The notes under the pieces: generated by a model | What the model was told of the DNA's origin: nothing | The model's input: only the letters and a program-made list of their open reading frames with translations | Database searches by the model: none | NCBI GenBank assembly: GCA_002713455.1 | Contig: PASX01000030.1 | Coordinates: 10,210 to 17,970, forward strand | Source of the DNA: Fidelibacterota bacterium | Lineage (GTDB): Bacteria; Fidelibacterota; Marinisomatia; Marinisomatales; TCS55 | Length of the DNA stretch: 7,761 nucleotides | Reading direction: 5' to 3' | Position numbers and translations under genes: made by a program | Shown: one piece after another, positions 1-6,549 of the stretch | How positions within the stretch are numbered: position 1 is the stretch's first letter | Layout of the letters: every line of letters begins with the position of its first letter

Positions 1-914
1 TAATCAGATGCCAGGACTGTGGTGATATAAATTTATGTCCACATTGTAAAATTGCATTAACCTATCATAAATATGGAGAATTGCTACAATGTCACTTTTG
101 TAATTATATTAGTGAATCTATACCAAAAACATGCAATAATTGTTCAGGTTATAATATTGAATTAACTGGAACCGGCACACAAAAAGTTGAAGATTTACTA
201 ATTGACAAATTTTCAGATGCAAATATTGTACGCCTAGATACTGATGTAGCAAAATCTGGAAAAACTGTTTCAAATATTCTACAAAGTTTTTCCAAAGGGC
301 AAATTGATATACTATTAGGAACTCAAATGATAGCAAAAGGTTTAGACTTTGCAAACGTAACGCTTGTAGGAATTATTAATGCTGATACAGGACTATATTT
401 ACCTGATTTTAGAGCTGGTGAAAAAGTATTTCAACTTATTTACCAAGCTGCAGGAAGGTCTGGAAGAGGGGAAATCCCAGGTGAGGTAGTAGTGCAGACC
501 TACAATTCAGATAATGATGTTATTAAGTTAGCAACTCAACTTGAACTTGAAAAATATTATGAAAACTTATTGAATGAAAGAAAATCATTAGACTATCCTC
601 CATACAGCTGGATGGTTCGGTTAGAATTTAGAGGGACAAATAAGAAAAAAATTGAGTCTGAAATAAAAATATTTAATAACAGATTAAAAAAGCTGCCAAA
701 AGGAATTGAAAAGCTTGGCCCTTCTTATTGTTATAGAGAGAGATTAAGAGAACAATATAGAATGCAAATTGTTTTAAAATCTAAAAAGAAATTCGACCCA
801 TCAGGAGCACGACTTCATAAATTTTATAAATCAAATCTAAGAAATATTCAAAAAAACTTCTCTCCTAGAAAAGTAAAGCTAATTGTAGATGTAAATCCCG
901 TTTCTTTACTATGA
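1..914 (+). CDS. priA: Primosomal replication-restart helicase PriA, C-terminal part (5' end outside window)
   Basis: PriA is a 3'-to-5' DNA helicase that recognises stalled or abandoned forks and reloads the replisome in the cytoplasm. The frame is open from base 3 and gives about 303 residues, roughly the last two fifths of the ~730-residue family. The eight zinc-binding cysteines are all present as four CxxC pairs, with Cys codons at 9/18, 36/45, 90/99 and 132/141. Helicase motif V reads GTQMIAKGLDF and motif VI reads QAAGRSGR, both close to the E. coli protein. The C-terminal domain follows, from about base 590 onward. The TTG at 81 is internal: translation upstream of it continues the zinc domain without a break. 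The stop overlaps the next start by 4 bp (ATGA), suggesting translational coupling. Identification is firm; only the 5' end is missing. Confidence 0.96.
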   Translation, partial: IRCQDCGDINLCPHCKIALTYHKYGELLQCHFCNYISESIPKTCNNCSGYNIELTGTGTQKVEDLLIDKFSDANIVRLDTDVAKSGKTVSNILQSFSKGQIDILLGTQMIAKGLDFANVTLVGIINADTGLYLPDFRAGEKVFQLIYQAAGRSGRGEIPGEVVVQTYNSDNDVIKLATQLELEKYYENLLNERKSLDYPPYSWMVRLEFRGTNKKKIESEIKIFNNRLKKLPKGIEKLGPSYCYRERLREQYRMQIVLKSKKKFDPSGARLHKFYKSNLRNIQKNFSPRKVKLIVDVNPVSLL

Positions 915-1801
915 AATATAAAATTAATATAATATTTATTTTTTTTTCAATTGGCCTCTCTCAAACTTCTTTTTATGGACTTGAAAGTTGGACCCAGGTT
1001 AGTTCAGTAAGTTTTGCTGGAGGCGGTTATCTTTTATCATTTAGAAATGACTTTAGAAATCCAGCAATGCTTGTTGATTCTAATCGAGTTTTTAATATTG
1101 ATCATATACAGTATCCCGCGGGTATAACTGGTCAGTCATTAATTACGAATTCACAGATTAACGAAAAATATTTTGGACTTAAGATTAGTCGTACAAACTA
1201 TGGCATATTTACTGAACGTAACTTAGATAATCAAAAAACTGGTGATTATACTGCCTCAGATATTCATTTTCAGATGGCTTATGCACAAACCTCTAAAAAT
1301 AATAAAATCTTATTTGGACTCAATACCGGATTATTTTTTAGTCAAATACAATCATTTAATGCTAAGGCAATTATATTTTCTCCAGGTATAATTTTCAAAT
1401 TAAAAGATCTTAAGTTAGGGTTATTATTACAGAACTACGGGAAGGTGTATAATTCTTATATCACCACTAAAGAAAGTTTACCTAATAGTAGAGTTATTTC
1501 AGTTGCTGGATTTATACCTTCAACCCCATTAGAGATAGAGCTAGACTATTTATCTACATCAAGAAAAAATATTTTTCAGATATCAGGAATAATCAATATT
1601 AACAAAAATATAATTATTAAAGCAGGAAGCACTTCAAATAAGTTTGATCAAAAAATAGATAGTTCAATTTTTAATAGTATTTTTTCAGACTTTGGGATTG
1701 GGTTAGCATACTCATTAGATGATTTAATTATTGATTTTGGAAGTTATTCATATGGTCCTGGAGGATATATTTTCGCAATAGGTTTTTCCTCAAAATTTTA
1801 A
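911..1801 (+). CDS. Predicted outer-membrane beta-barrel protein, PorV/PorQ-like
   Basis: The 296-residue product starts with a Sec-type signal peptide: basic MKYK, a hydrophobic stretch at residues 5-17, and likely cleavage at GLS|Q (17/18). Near the N-terminus of the mature protein, SFAGGGYLLSF followed by DFRNPAML resembles the small-residue and NPA segments that open PorV/UPF0164-type barrels. The rest is a run of alternating polar/hydrophobic strands with Gly and aromatic residues. It ends in Phe (GFSSKF), as do many barrels inserted by the BAM complex. PorV-like proteins serve type IX secretion or act as uncharacterised porins; nothing here says which. The start overlaps the priA stop, with no Shine-Dalgarno sequence, so it is probably made from the priA transcript. 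The barrel assignment is fairly secure, but the precise family is inferred from general pattern. Confidence 0.65.
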   Translation: MKYKINIIFIFFSIGLSQTSFYGLESWTQVSSVSFAGGGYLLSFRNDFRNPAMLVDSNRVFNIDHIQYPAGITGQSLITNSQINEKYFGLKISRTNYGIFTERNLDNQKTGDYTASDIHFQMAYAQTSKNNKILFGLNTGLFFSQIQSFNAKAIIFSPGIIFKLKDLKLGLLLQNYGKVYNSYITTKESLPNSRVISVAGFIPSTPLEIELDYLSTSRKNIFQISGIININKNIIIKAGSTSNKFDQKIDSSIFNSIFSDFGIGLAYSLDDLIIDFGSYSYGPGGYIFAIGFSSKF

Positions 1802-1827
1802 TTATTTAATATAATTATGTAATATTG

Positions 1828-1872
1828 ATTAAATTTATTTGGTGTTAAATGAAATTAATTAAATTTATTAAT
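1828..1872 (+). promoter_or_regulatory. Candidate operator: 12-bp direct repeat before the Lrp/AsnC gene
   Basis: The 12-mer ATTAAATTTATT occurs at 1828-1839 and again at 1858-1869, start to start 30 bp, close to three helical turns. The second copy is embedded in an inverted repeat: ATTAAT at 1854-1859 and again at 1867-1872, a self-complementary hexamer spaced by 7 bp. The repeat ends one base before the ATG of the regulator gene. Lrp/AsnC proteins commonly bind several AT-rich sites on one face of the DNA and repress their own gene, so autoregulation is a reasonable inference. The AT-rich composition makes chance repeats likely, hence the low confidence. Confidence 0.3.
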
Positions 1873-1873
1873 C

Positions 1874-2350
1874 ATGATTGATAGTATTGATATTCAAATT
1901 CTTCAAATTCTTCAAAAAGATGGTCGATCTACTGCTAGCGACATTGCAAAAAAGGTAGATTTATCAGTCCCAGCTGTTGGGGAAAGAATAAAAAAATTGA
2001 CAGATAAGGGAATTATTGAACGATTTGTAGCAATTCTAAATCATAAAAAGTCTGGCCTTGACCTTACTGCTTATGTATTTATTGTAAGTGAGCACTCCGA
2101 TCATTATGATAAATTTGTAGAGAGCGCAAATAATTGTATAGCAGTAATGGAATGTCATTCAATCACAGGTAGTGGCTCACATATTTTGAAGGTCAGAGTA
2201 AAAAATTCCCAAGCCTTAGAAGATTTATTATACAAGATACAGAATTGGCCTGGAGTATCTAGAACGCAATCCAATTTAGTTCTTTCAACTTATAAAGAAG
2301 AAACAACCATAGATCTTAATATATTAAAGGAATTAGCAAATTATACCTAA
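1874..2350 (+). CDS. Lrp/AsnC family transcriptional regulator
   Basis: At 158 residues this is close to E. coli Lrp (164). Residues 2-18 (IDSIDIQILQILQKDGR) match the conserved first helix. A helix-turn-helix covers about 20-41 (TASDIAKKVDLSVPAVGERI), followed by the linker GIIERF. The RAM/effector domain spans about 60-145, with the glycine-containing turn TGSGSHILKVRV at 98-109, where the family binds amino acids or contacts neighbouring dimers. Such proteins form dimers and octamers and sense amino acids. The ATG at 1874 gives the canonical N-terminus; there is no Shine-Dalgarno sequence, and the ATG at 1849 is in another frame. The next gene is glutamine synthetase, so a role in nitrogen or glutamine control is a plausible inference. 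Its effector cannot be read from the sequence. Confidence 0.93.
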   Translation: MIDSIDIQILQILQKDGRSTASDIAKKVDLSVPAVGERIKKLTDKGIIERFVAILNHKKSGLDLTAYVFIVSEHSDHYDKFVESANNCIAVMECHSITGSGSHILKVRVKNSQALEDLLYKIQNWPGVSRTQSNLVLSTYKEETTIDLNILKELANYT

Positions 2351-2504
2351 TATATTTATTTATTTACTTTATTATTATAAATTTATTAAAGTCCATCATT
2401 GTTAGCTATACTATTCGATGAATTTGACTATAATCTCAAAAAAGTAATTCATTTATAGTTAGTTAAAGAAAATTAAATGATTAATTTTTTTAGGAGAATT
2501 ATAA
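2351..2504 (+). promoter_or_regulatory. Intergenic region with candidate glutamine synthetase promoter
   Basis: This 154-bp gap holds a perfect -10 hexamer TATAAT at 2429-2434. No good -35 lies at normal spacing (TTGTTA at 2399-2404 is 24 bp away), so the promoter may depend on an activator. A third copy of TAAATTTATT, the core of the repeat before the lrp-type gene, lies at 2378-2387, about 40-50 bp upstream of the -10. That is a position where an activator could act. I see no terminator for the upstream gene, so read-through from the regulator is also possible. The promoter call rests only on hexamer matching in AT-rich DNA. Confidence 0.3.
2492..2497 (+). promoter_or_regulatory. Strong Shine-Dalgarno site of glutamine synthetase
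   Basis: AGGAGA lies 7 nt before the ATG at 2505. It fixes that start and is the only textbook ribosome binding site in the window; the other starts lack one or have only a distant GGAG. This suggests high translation of glutamine synthetase. Confidence 0.8.
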
Positions 2505-3482
2505 ATGTCAGATATGAAAGTTCTAGAATATATATGGCTTGACGGATATCAGCCAGAGCCATCACTTCGTAGTAAAATAAAAGTAACAAAAGATGAAACG
2601 CCGCCATCATGGTCTTTCGATGGTTCTTCAACTCAGCAAGCTGAAGGCGGTAGTTCAGATTGCATATTATTACCTGTCCAAACATATGATGGGCCATTAT
2701 TTGCTGATAGCCTGATTATGTGTGAAGTGCAAAATGGTGACCATGAAACTCATATTTCAAATATGAGGGCTGCGGCTGCAAAAATAGTGACTGATGAGTG
2801 GTGGTTTGGATTTGAACAAGAATATTTTTTTACTGATGAAAAAGGAGAGCCATTAGGCTGGGAAAATGGTGAGCCAAGGCCTCAAGGAGATTATTATTGT
2901 GGTGTAGGTGCTTCAAATGTTGAAGGTAGAGAAATCTCGGAGTTGCATTTAGAAGCCTGTCTTGAAGCTGGGATTGAATTAACAGGAACAAATGCTGAAG
3001 TAGCTCTTGGGCAGTGGGAATATCAATGCCTTGGGAAGGGTATTAAAGCAGCTGACGATTTATGGGTAAGCAGATACTTATTATATAAAATTGCGGAAGA
3101 TTTTGGTGTAGGTGTAAATATCCATCCTAAACCAAAAACAGGTGACTGGAATGGGTCTGGAATGCACACAAATTTTTCTAATGATGAAATGAGAACAAAA
3201 GGTAGTGAAAGTCTCTATACTTCATTATGTGAAAAATTAGGTAAGGTTCATGATGATGCGATAGACGCCTATGGTTCAGATAATGACAAGCGATTAACTG
3301 GACTTCATGAAACGCAGAGTATTGATAAATTTTCATATGGCATTAGTGATAGGGGGGCAAGTATTCGTATCCCGATACACACTGTTGAGCATAATTGGAA
3401 TGGGTATTTAGAGGATCGTCGACCAGCCTCAAATGCTGACCCATATAGAATAATCAATCATATTGTAGATACATTAAGCTAA
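2505..3482 (+). CDS. glnII: Glutamine synthetase, type II (GSII, eukaryotic-like)
   Basis: Catalyses ATP-dependent amidation of glutamate with ammonia to glutamine in the cytoplasm, the main entry of ammonium into metabolism. At 325 residues it matches GSII (about 330-370), not the ~470-residue GSI. The N-terminal beta-grasp domain opens with LEYIWLDGY (7-15), and WSFDGSSTQQAEGGSSDC (36-53) is the GSII signature. The catalytic domain shows FGFEQEYFF with metal-binding Glu104/Glu106, then DWNGSGMHTNF (Asn216-His221). It also has NDKRLTG around Arg263, FSYGISDRGASIRIP and GYLEDRRPASNADPY. The closest remembered relatives are rhizobial and actinobacterial GlnII and eukaryotic enzymes. GSII enzymes form decamers and are not controlled by GSI-type adenylylation, so control here is probably transcriptional, perhaps by the adjacent Lrp/AsnC protein. 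Many pipelines would label it glnA. Confidence 0.96.
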   Translation: MSDMKVLEYIWLDGYQPEPSLRSKIKVTKDETPPSWSFDGSSTQQAEGGSSDCILLPVQTYDGPLFADSLIMCEVQNGDHETHISNMRAAAAKIVTDEWWFGFEQEYFFTDEKGEPLGWENGEPRPQGDYYCGVGASNVEGREISELHLEACLEAGIELTGTNAEVALGQWEYQCLGKGIKAADDLWVSRYLLYKIAEDFGVGVNIHPKPKTGDWNGSGMHTNFSNDEMRTKGSESLYTSLCEKLGKVHDDAIDAYGSDNDKRLTGLHETQSIDKFSYGISDRGASIRIPIHTVEHNWNGYLEDRRPASNADPYRIINHIVDTLS

Positions 3483-3496
3483 AAGAAATTCTTTTT

Positions 3497-3540
3497 CATG
3501 GGGTTCTTTTAATTTTCATAAAATGAACCTATGTTTTTTT
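3497..3540 (+). terminator. Rho-independent terminator after glutamine synthetase
   Basis: The left arm CATGGGGTTC (3497-3506) pairs with the right arm GAACCTATG (3525-3533), with one bulged G and one G-U pair. The inner TTTTA and TAAAA can extend the stem, leaving a loop of about 7 nt. Seven T residues (3534-3540) follow directly. It starts 14 bp after the stop codon and closes the lrp-glutamine synthetase block. Confidence 0.85.
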
Positions 3541-3546
3541 GATAGT

Positions 3547-3552
3547 TATAAT
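3547..3552 (+). promoter_or_regulatory. Candidate -10 box for the cytochrome/lipase operon
   Basis: A perfect TATAAT lies just after the terminator, 51 bp before the ATG at 3604. No convincing -35 is found 16-18 bp upstream; TTGATA at 3539-3544 is too close. Because a strong terminator precedes it, some promoter is needed in 3541-3603, which supports this hexamer on position rather than on sequence alone. Confidence 0.4.
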
Positions 3553-3567
3553 TTAATAGTAATTGTA

Positions 3568-3602
3568 CTTCAGTTAACTTTATACCCAAATTAAAACTGA
3601 AG
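3568..3602 (+). repeat. 8-bp perfect inverted repeat before the cytochrome-PHM gene
   Basis: CTTCAGTT (3568-3575) and AACTGAAG (3595-3602) are perfect reverse complements separated by 19 bp. The right arm ends one base before the ATG at 3604. If the candidate -10 at 3547-3552 is used, the repeat lies in the 5' leader. It could be a repressor operator or an RNA hairpin abutting the start codon. No regulator can be assigned, and a chance occurrence is possible. Confidence 0.4.
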
Positions 3603-3603
3603 A

Positions 3604-4944
3604 ATGAAACATTATCTTAGATTATTTATTATATTGTTTATTTTTTCGGGTTGTGCTGAGGTTGAAAATACACAAGAATCTACCTGGGGGACTATCCAAG
3701 AAAAAATCTTAAATACTAGTTGCATAAATTGTCATGTCTCTGGATCCACGATGACAAAGCAATCTGGCTTGGATTTAAGTAAAAAAAATTCCTATAGTCA
3801 ATTGGTAGGAGTATCTCCAAAAAATATAGCAGCAAAAAAAGATGGACTAGTTATTGTTAGCACAGAAGGTGGAATGAAAGGCTTAAGTAAAAGTTATTTG
3901 TGGGAAAAAATAAATGCTTATGATAGAGAACATTTTTTAAGCGATCATCCTGAATATGGACAAATGATGCCACCTGGACAAAATTTTTTAACAGACGGAC
4001 AGTTGCAGTTTGTTCGTGCGTGGATAGAAGCTGGCGCTCCAGAAGAAGGAGTGGTTGCTACAGAAGAATTATTACTTGATTCAAATAAATATTCACCGCC
4101 AGAATTTACTCCACTTAAGCCGCCAAAGAAGGGGATTCAATTACATTTGAAGCCATTTGAGGTTATGCCAAATTTCGAAAGAGAGTTTTTTCAATATACT
4201 AACTTAGATGTTTCTGAAGATATATATGCTAATAGAATTCAAATTGAGATGAGGCCTGGGAGTCATCATTTTATTTTATATTCATTTATTAAAAATATAA
4301 ATCCATCTGATCTTCCTGAATTTGATGTGCCACGTGAGCTTAGATATGAAAATGGGGTATACAATATCCAAACACTTCGGTCCATGCAGTATCATGAATT
4401 TTTTAATGGAACCCAATGGCCAAGAATGGATTATAAGCTACCTCCAGGCGTTGCGTTTAGATTGGATTCTAATTTTGGTCTTGATCAAAATTCGCATTAT
4501 GTAAATCGTACTGATTCCATAATGATTGGTGAGGTATATACAAACATACATACTGTAGATAAATCTGAAGTGTTACATGAAGCAAAAGTAATAAATTGGA
4601 GCAATCAAAATATATTTTTACCACCTAAAAAAATTACCACATTGAATAAATCATTTTATACTAATAAATCTATTTATGTTGGCCAATTATTTTCTCATGC
4701 ACATGAGAAAATGAAGGAGTTTTCTGTAATAATCAAAGGCGGCACTAGGGATGGTGAGTTGGTTTATTGGACTGATGACTGGCAACATCCACCAATTATG
4801 AGCTATGATCCTCCTATAAAATTAAATTCGGGTGAAGGTTTGCAAATAATCACCACCTATGACAATCCGTTAAATGAAGCCGTTACATTTGGATTCAGAT
4901 CAACAGATGAAATGATGATATTATTTGGTTGGTACTACGAATAA
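3604..4944 (+). CDS. Lipoprotein with c-type cytochrome domain fused to a PHM-like copper monooxygenase domain
   Basis: The 446-residue product begins with a lipoprotein signal: hydrophobic LFIILFIF, then FSGC with lipidated Cys17. Residues about 28-148 form a c-type cytochrome domain with heme motif CINCH (40-44) and a probable distal Met in MMPPG (121-125). Residues about 177-446 resemble the copper type II, ascorbate-dependent monooxygenase family (PHM, dopamine beta-monooxygenase). All six copper-ligand positions of PHM appear filled: His221-His222 (GSHHF), His298 (SHYVN), His365 and His367 (SHAHE), and Met437 (TDEMM, followed by ...WYYE as in PHM). PHM enzymes hydroxylate C-H bonds using O2 and one-electron donors. 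Here the attached heme could supply the electrons, which is inference. The substrate is unknown. There is no clear Shine-Dalgarno sequence. A lipase gene starts 16 bp downstream, suggesting a co-expressed extracytoplasmic pair. Confidence 0.85.
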   Translation: MKHYLRLFIILFIFSGCAEVENTQESTWGTIQEKILNTSCINCHVSGSTMTKQSGLDLSKKNSYSQLVGVSPKNIAAKKDGLVIVSTEGGMKGLSKSYLWEKINAYDREHFLSDHPEYGQMMPPGQNFLTDGQLQFVRAWIEAGAPEEGVVATEELLLDSNKYSPPEFTPLKPPKKGIQLHLKPFEVMPNFEREFFQYTNLDVSEDIYANRIQIEMRPGSHHFILYSFIKNINPSDLPEFDVPRELRYENGVYNIQTLRSMQYHEFFNGTQWPRMDYKLPPGVAFRLDSNFGLDQNSHYVNRTDSIMIGEVYTNIHTVDKSEVLHEAKVINWSNQNIFLPPKKITTLNKSFYTNKSIYVGQLFSHAHEKMKEFSVIIKGGTRDGELVYWTDDWQHPPIMSYDPPIKLNSGEGLQIITTYDNPLNEAVTFGFRSTDEMMILFGWYYE

Positions 4945-4960
4945 CATCCATTTAGTTTTT

Positions 4961-6172
4961 ATGAAATTCAGAAATTTTTTTTATCTAACATTTTATTGTA
5001 TTTTAATGTTATCAAAAAGTTTTGGGCAAAATCAACATCCGATTATACTTGTACATGGATTTATGGGTTGGGGGAGAGATGAAATGGGTTCCTATAGGTA
5101 TTGGGGCGGTAAAAATGATATTGAAAATGAGCTAACAAAAAATGGTTTTGAAGTTTATACATCAAATGTTGGGCCTATTTCATCAAATTGGGATAGAGCT
5201 GTAGAGTTATTTTATCAAATAAAAGGTGGCCAGATTGATTATGGTAGGGGCCATTCAAAATCATTTGGATTGATTCAAAAACCTAAAGGTAAAGTTTATA
5301 AAGGAATATATCCTCAATGGGATGAAGAAAACCCTATTCATTTGATTGGTCATAGTACAGGCGGTCAGACAATTAGGATGTTGGATTATTTATTACGTAC
5401 AAGTGTTGTTGATGAAAGAAATATTAAAGAAAAAAGTGACTTATTAGGGAATGTGCATAATAATTGGATAAAGTCAATTACTGGAATCTCCGCTCCACAC
5501 AATGGGACTACACTTTCTGATATTGTTACCTCTGGTATACCTTTTTTACAAGATTTTATTGCTGTAGCTGCAGTGGCAGGTAATTCATTTTATAGTTTTG
5601 ATTTGGATCAATGGGGTTTTAGAAGAAACACAAAAGAGACATGGGGTAAATATTTTAAACGAATACAAAAACATCCTGCATGGGGAACTAAGAATATTAT
5701 ATCATGGGATCTTAGCGTCCAGGGGGCAAGAGATTTAAATACTATGTGTACCGCAAATCCAGATATATATTATTTTTCATTTGTTACAAGCAACACAGTC
5801 CTTGATTCTACATCTGGGAGATATATACCAGATAAATCAATGTCATTTATAATAAGGGCGAATTCAAGGCTTATGGGTATGAAAAAAGCATACTTTTCAG
5901 ATGGCTCTGAAACAGATTCAACATGGTTTGAAAATGATGGAATTGTTAATAAAATTTCAATGTATGGTCCTACTACTGGCTCAAATGGTCAAGATCCCAT
6001 AACAATTTATAGAGAAGATGAATTATTAATTACTGGTCAGTGGTATGTCATGGGTGAGTATCAATCAGACCATAAACGATTTGTGGGGCACAACATAAAT
6101 CAAAACGAATTCGATTCACTAATTACAATATACAAGAATCACGCAGAACTATTATGGAGTTTACCAAATTAG
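4961..6172 (+). CDS. Secreted lipase resembling bacterial lipase family I.5/I.6
   Basis: This 403-residue product is a probable triacylglycerol lipase of the alpha/beta-hydrolase fold. I chose the ATG at 4961 because it opens a clean Sec signal peptide (MKFRN, hydrophobic 6-17, cleavage at SFG|Q, 22/23). The upstream in-frame TTG at 4925 would add 12 polar residues and overlap the previous gene. Geobacillus/Staphylococcus lipase motifs run in order: VHGFMGWGRDEM (31-42), YWGG, SSNWDRA, and nucleophile elbow GHSTGG with Ser132. Then come SAPHNGTT, LDQWGFRR, ENDGIVN with catalytic Asp326, and DHKRFVG with catalytic His371. Zinc ligands of the thermophilic lipases are kept at Asp78, His98 and Asp216, but the fourth (His87 in the Geobacillus numbering) aligns with Leu104. 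The stop directly abuts the next ATG. The substrate may be a lipid ester, but chain length cannot be judged. Confidence 0.92.
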   Translation: MKFRNFFYLTFYCILMLSKSFGQNQHPIILVHGFMGWGRDEMGSYRYWGGKNDIENELTKNGFEVYTSNVGPISSNWDRAVELFYQIKGGQIDYGRGHSKSFGLIQKPKGKVYKGIYPQWDEENPIHLIGHSTGGQTIRMLDYLLRTSVVDERNIKEKSDLLGNVHNNWIKSITGISAPHNGTTLSDIVTSGIPFLQDFIAVAAVAGNSFYSFDLDQWGFRRNTKETWGKYFKRIQKHPAWGTKNIISWDLSVQGARDLNTMCTANPDIYYFSFVTSNTVLDSTSGRYIPDKSMSFIIRANSRLMGMKKAYFSDGSETDSTWFENDGIVNKISMYGPTTGSNGQDPITIYREDELLITGQWYVMGEYQSDHKRFVGHNINQNEFDSLITIYKNHAELLWSLPN

Positions 6173-6514
6173 ATGAAAGAAAATAAAATAAGTATTGATC
6201 AGTTTAATAAAGTTAAGCTTATTGTTGGAACAATAGTTAAAGCTGAAGAATTCTTCGAAGCAAAAAAAGCAGCGTATAAATTATATATAGACTTTGGAGA
6301 ATATGGCAAGAAATGGTCAAGTGCCCAGATAACACAAAATTATGAAATAGATGAATTAGAAGGTATCCAAGTAATAGCTATTATGAATTTAGGTAAGAAA
6401 AATATAGGTAAATTTGTTTCTGAAGTGTTAGTCCTTGGGGTAGATGACGACAGCTCTAATGTAGTACTACTTCAGCCAGACAAAAAAATCGAGAATGGAG
6501 CACAAGTCAACTAA
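6173..6514 (+). CDS. csaA: CsaA-like tRNA-binding-domain (OB-fold) protein
   Basis: At 113 residues this is the usual length of CsaA, a dimeric OB-fold protein. It is related to the C-terminal tRNA-binding domain of methionyl-tRNA synthetase and is described as an export-related chaperone in Bacillus. Conserved blocks are FNKVKLIVGTIVKAEEF (11-27), AAYKLYIDFG (33-42) and SSAQIT (49-54). They continue with VIAIMNLGKKNIGKFVSEVLVLGV and the C-terminal VVLLQPDKKIENGAQV. The ATG immediately follows the lipase stop (TAG ATG). The only purine-rich site, GGAG about 13 nt upstream inside the lipase gene, is distant, so translation is probably coupled. A chaperone next to two exported proteins is suggestive, but the export role in this organism is inference. 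Confidence 0.93.
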   Translation: MKENKISIDQFNKVKLIVGTIVKAEEFFEAKKAAYKLYIDFGEYGKKWSSAQITQNYEIDELEGIQVIAIMNLGKKNIGKFVSEVLVLGVDDDSSNVVLLQPDKKIENGAQVN

Positions 6515-6534
6515 GGTTGTTTGTATTAAAAAAA

Positions 6535-6549
6535 TATATTTGTAATATA
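6535..6549 (+). promoter_or_regulatory. Candidate MarR operator palindrome
   Basis: TATATT-TGT-AATATA is a perfect 6-bp-arm palindrome ending 5 bp before the MarR-family ATG. An outer GTTGT (6516-6520) and ACAAC (6549-6553) form a second, nested inverted repeat across the same 40-bp gap. MarR proteins usually bind 15-20 bp palindromes near their own promoters. The AT-rich composition raises the chance of coincidence. Confidence 0.3.

Noticed and set aside
118..354. Open frame of 78 codons on the - strand inside priA
   Set aside because: No recognisable motif; it lies antisense to the conserved helicase motifs, as expected of a shadow frame.
81..914. TTG at 81 as the start of a separate short helicase gene
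   Set aside because: The frame is open to the window edge, and the bases before 81 encode the first two zinc CxxC pairs of PriA, so 81 is internal.
2351..2504. Possible terminator or small RNA between the regulator and glutamine synthetase
   Set aside because: No GC-containing stem followed by a T-run, and no recognisable riboswitch or RNA structure could be made out by eye.
2473..2697. Open frame of 74 codons on the - strand over the glutamine synthetase start
   Set aside because: Antisense to the GSII signature region and its ribosome binding site; no motif of its own.
3481..3496. Small palindrome AAAAGAAATTCTTTT right after the glutamine synthetase stop
   Set aside because: It has almost no loop and weak A-T pairing; the hairpin at 3497-3533 with its seven T residues explains termination better.
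4322..4504. Open frame of 60 codons on the + strand inside the cytochrome-PHM gene
   Set aside because: It lies wholly in a different frame of a gene whose copper-ligand motifs flank and include this stretch.
4925..4960. TTG at 4925 as the lipase start
   Set aside because: It would overlap the preceding gene and put 12 residues ahead of a well-formed signal peptide; ATG 4961 fits better.
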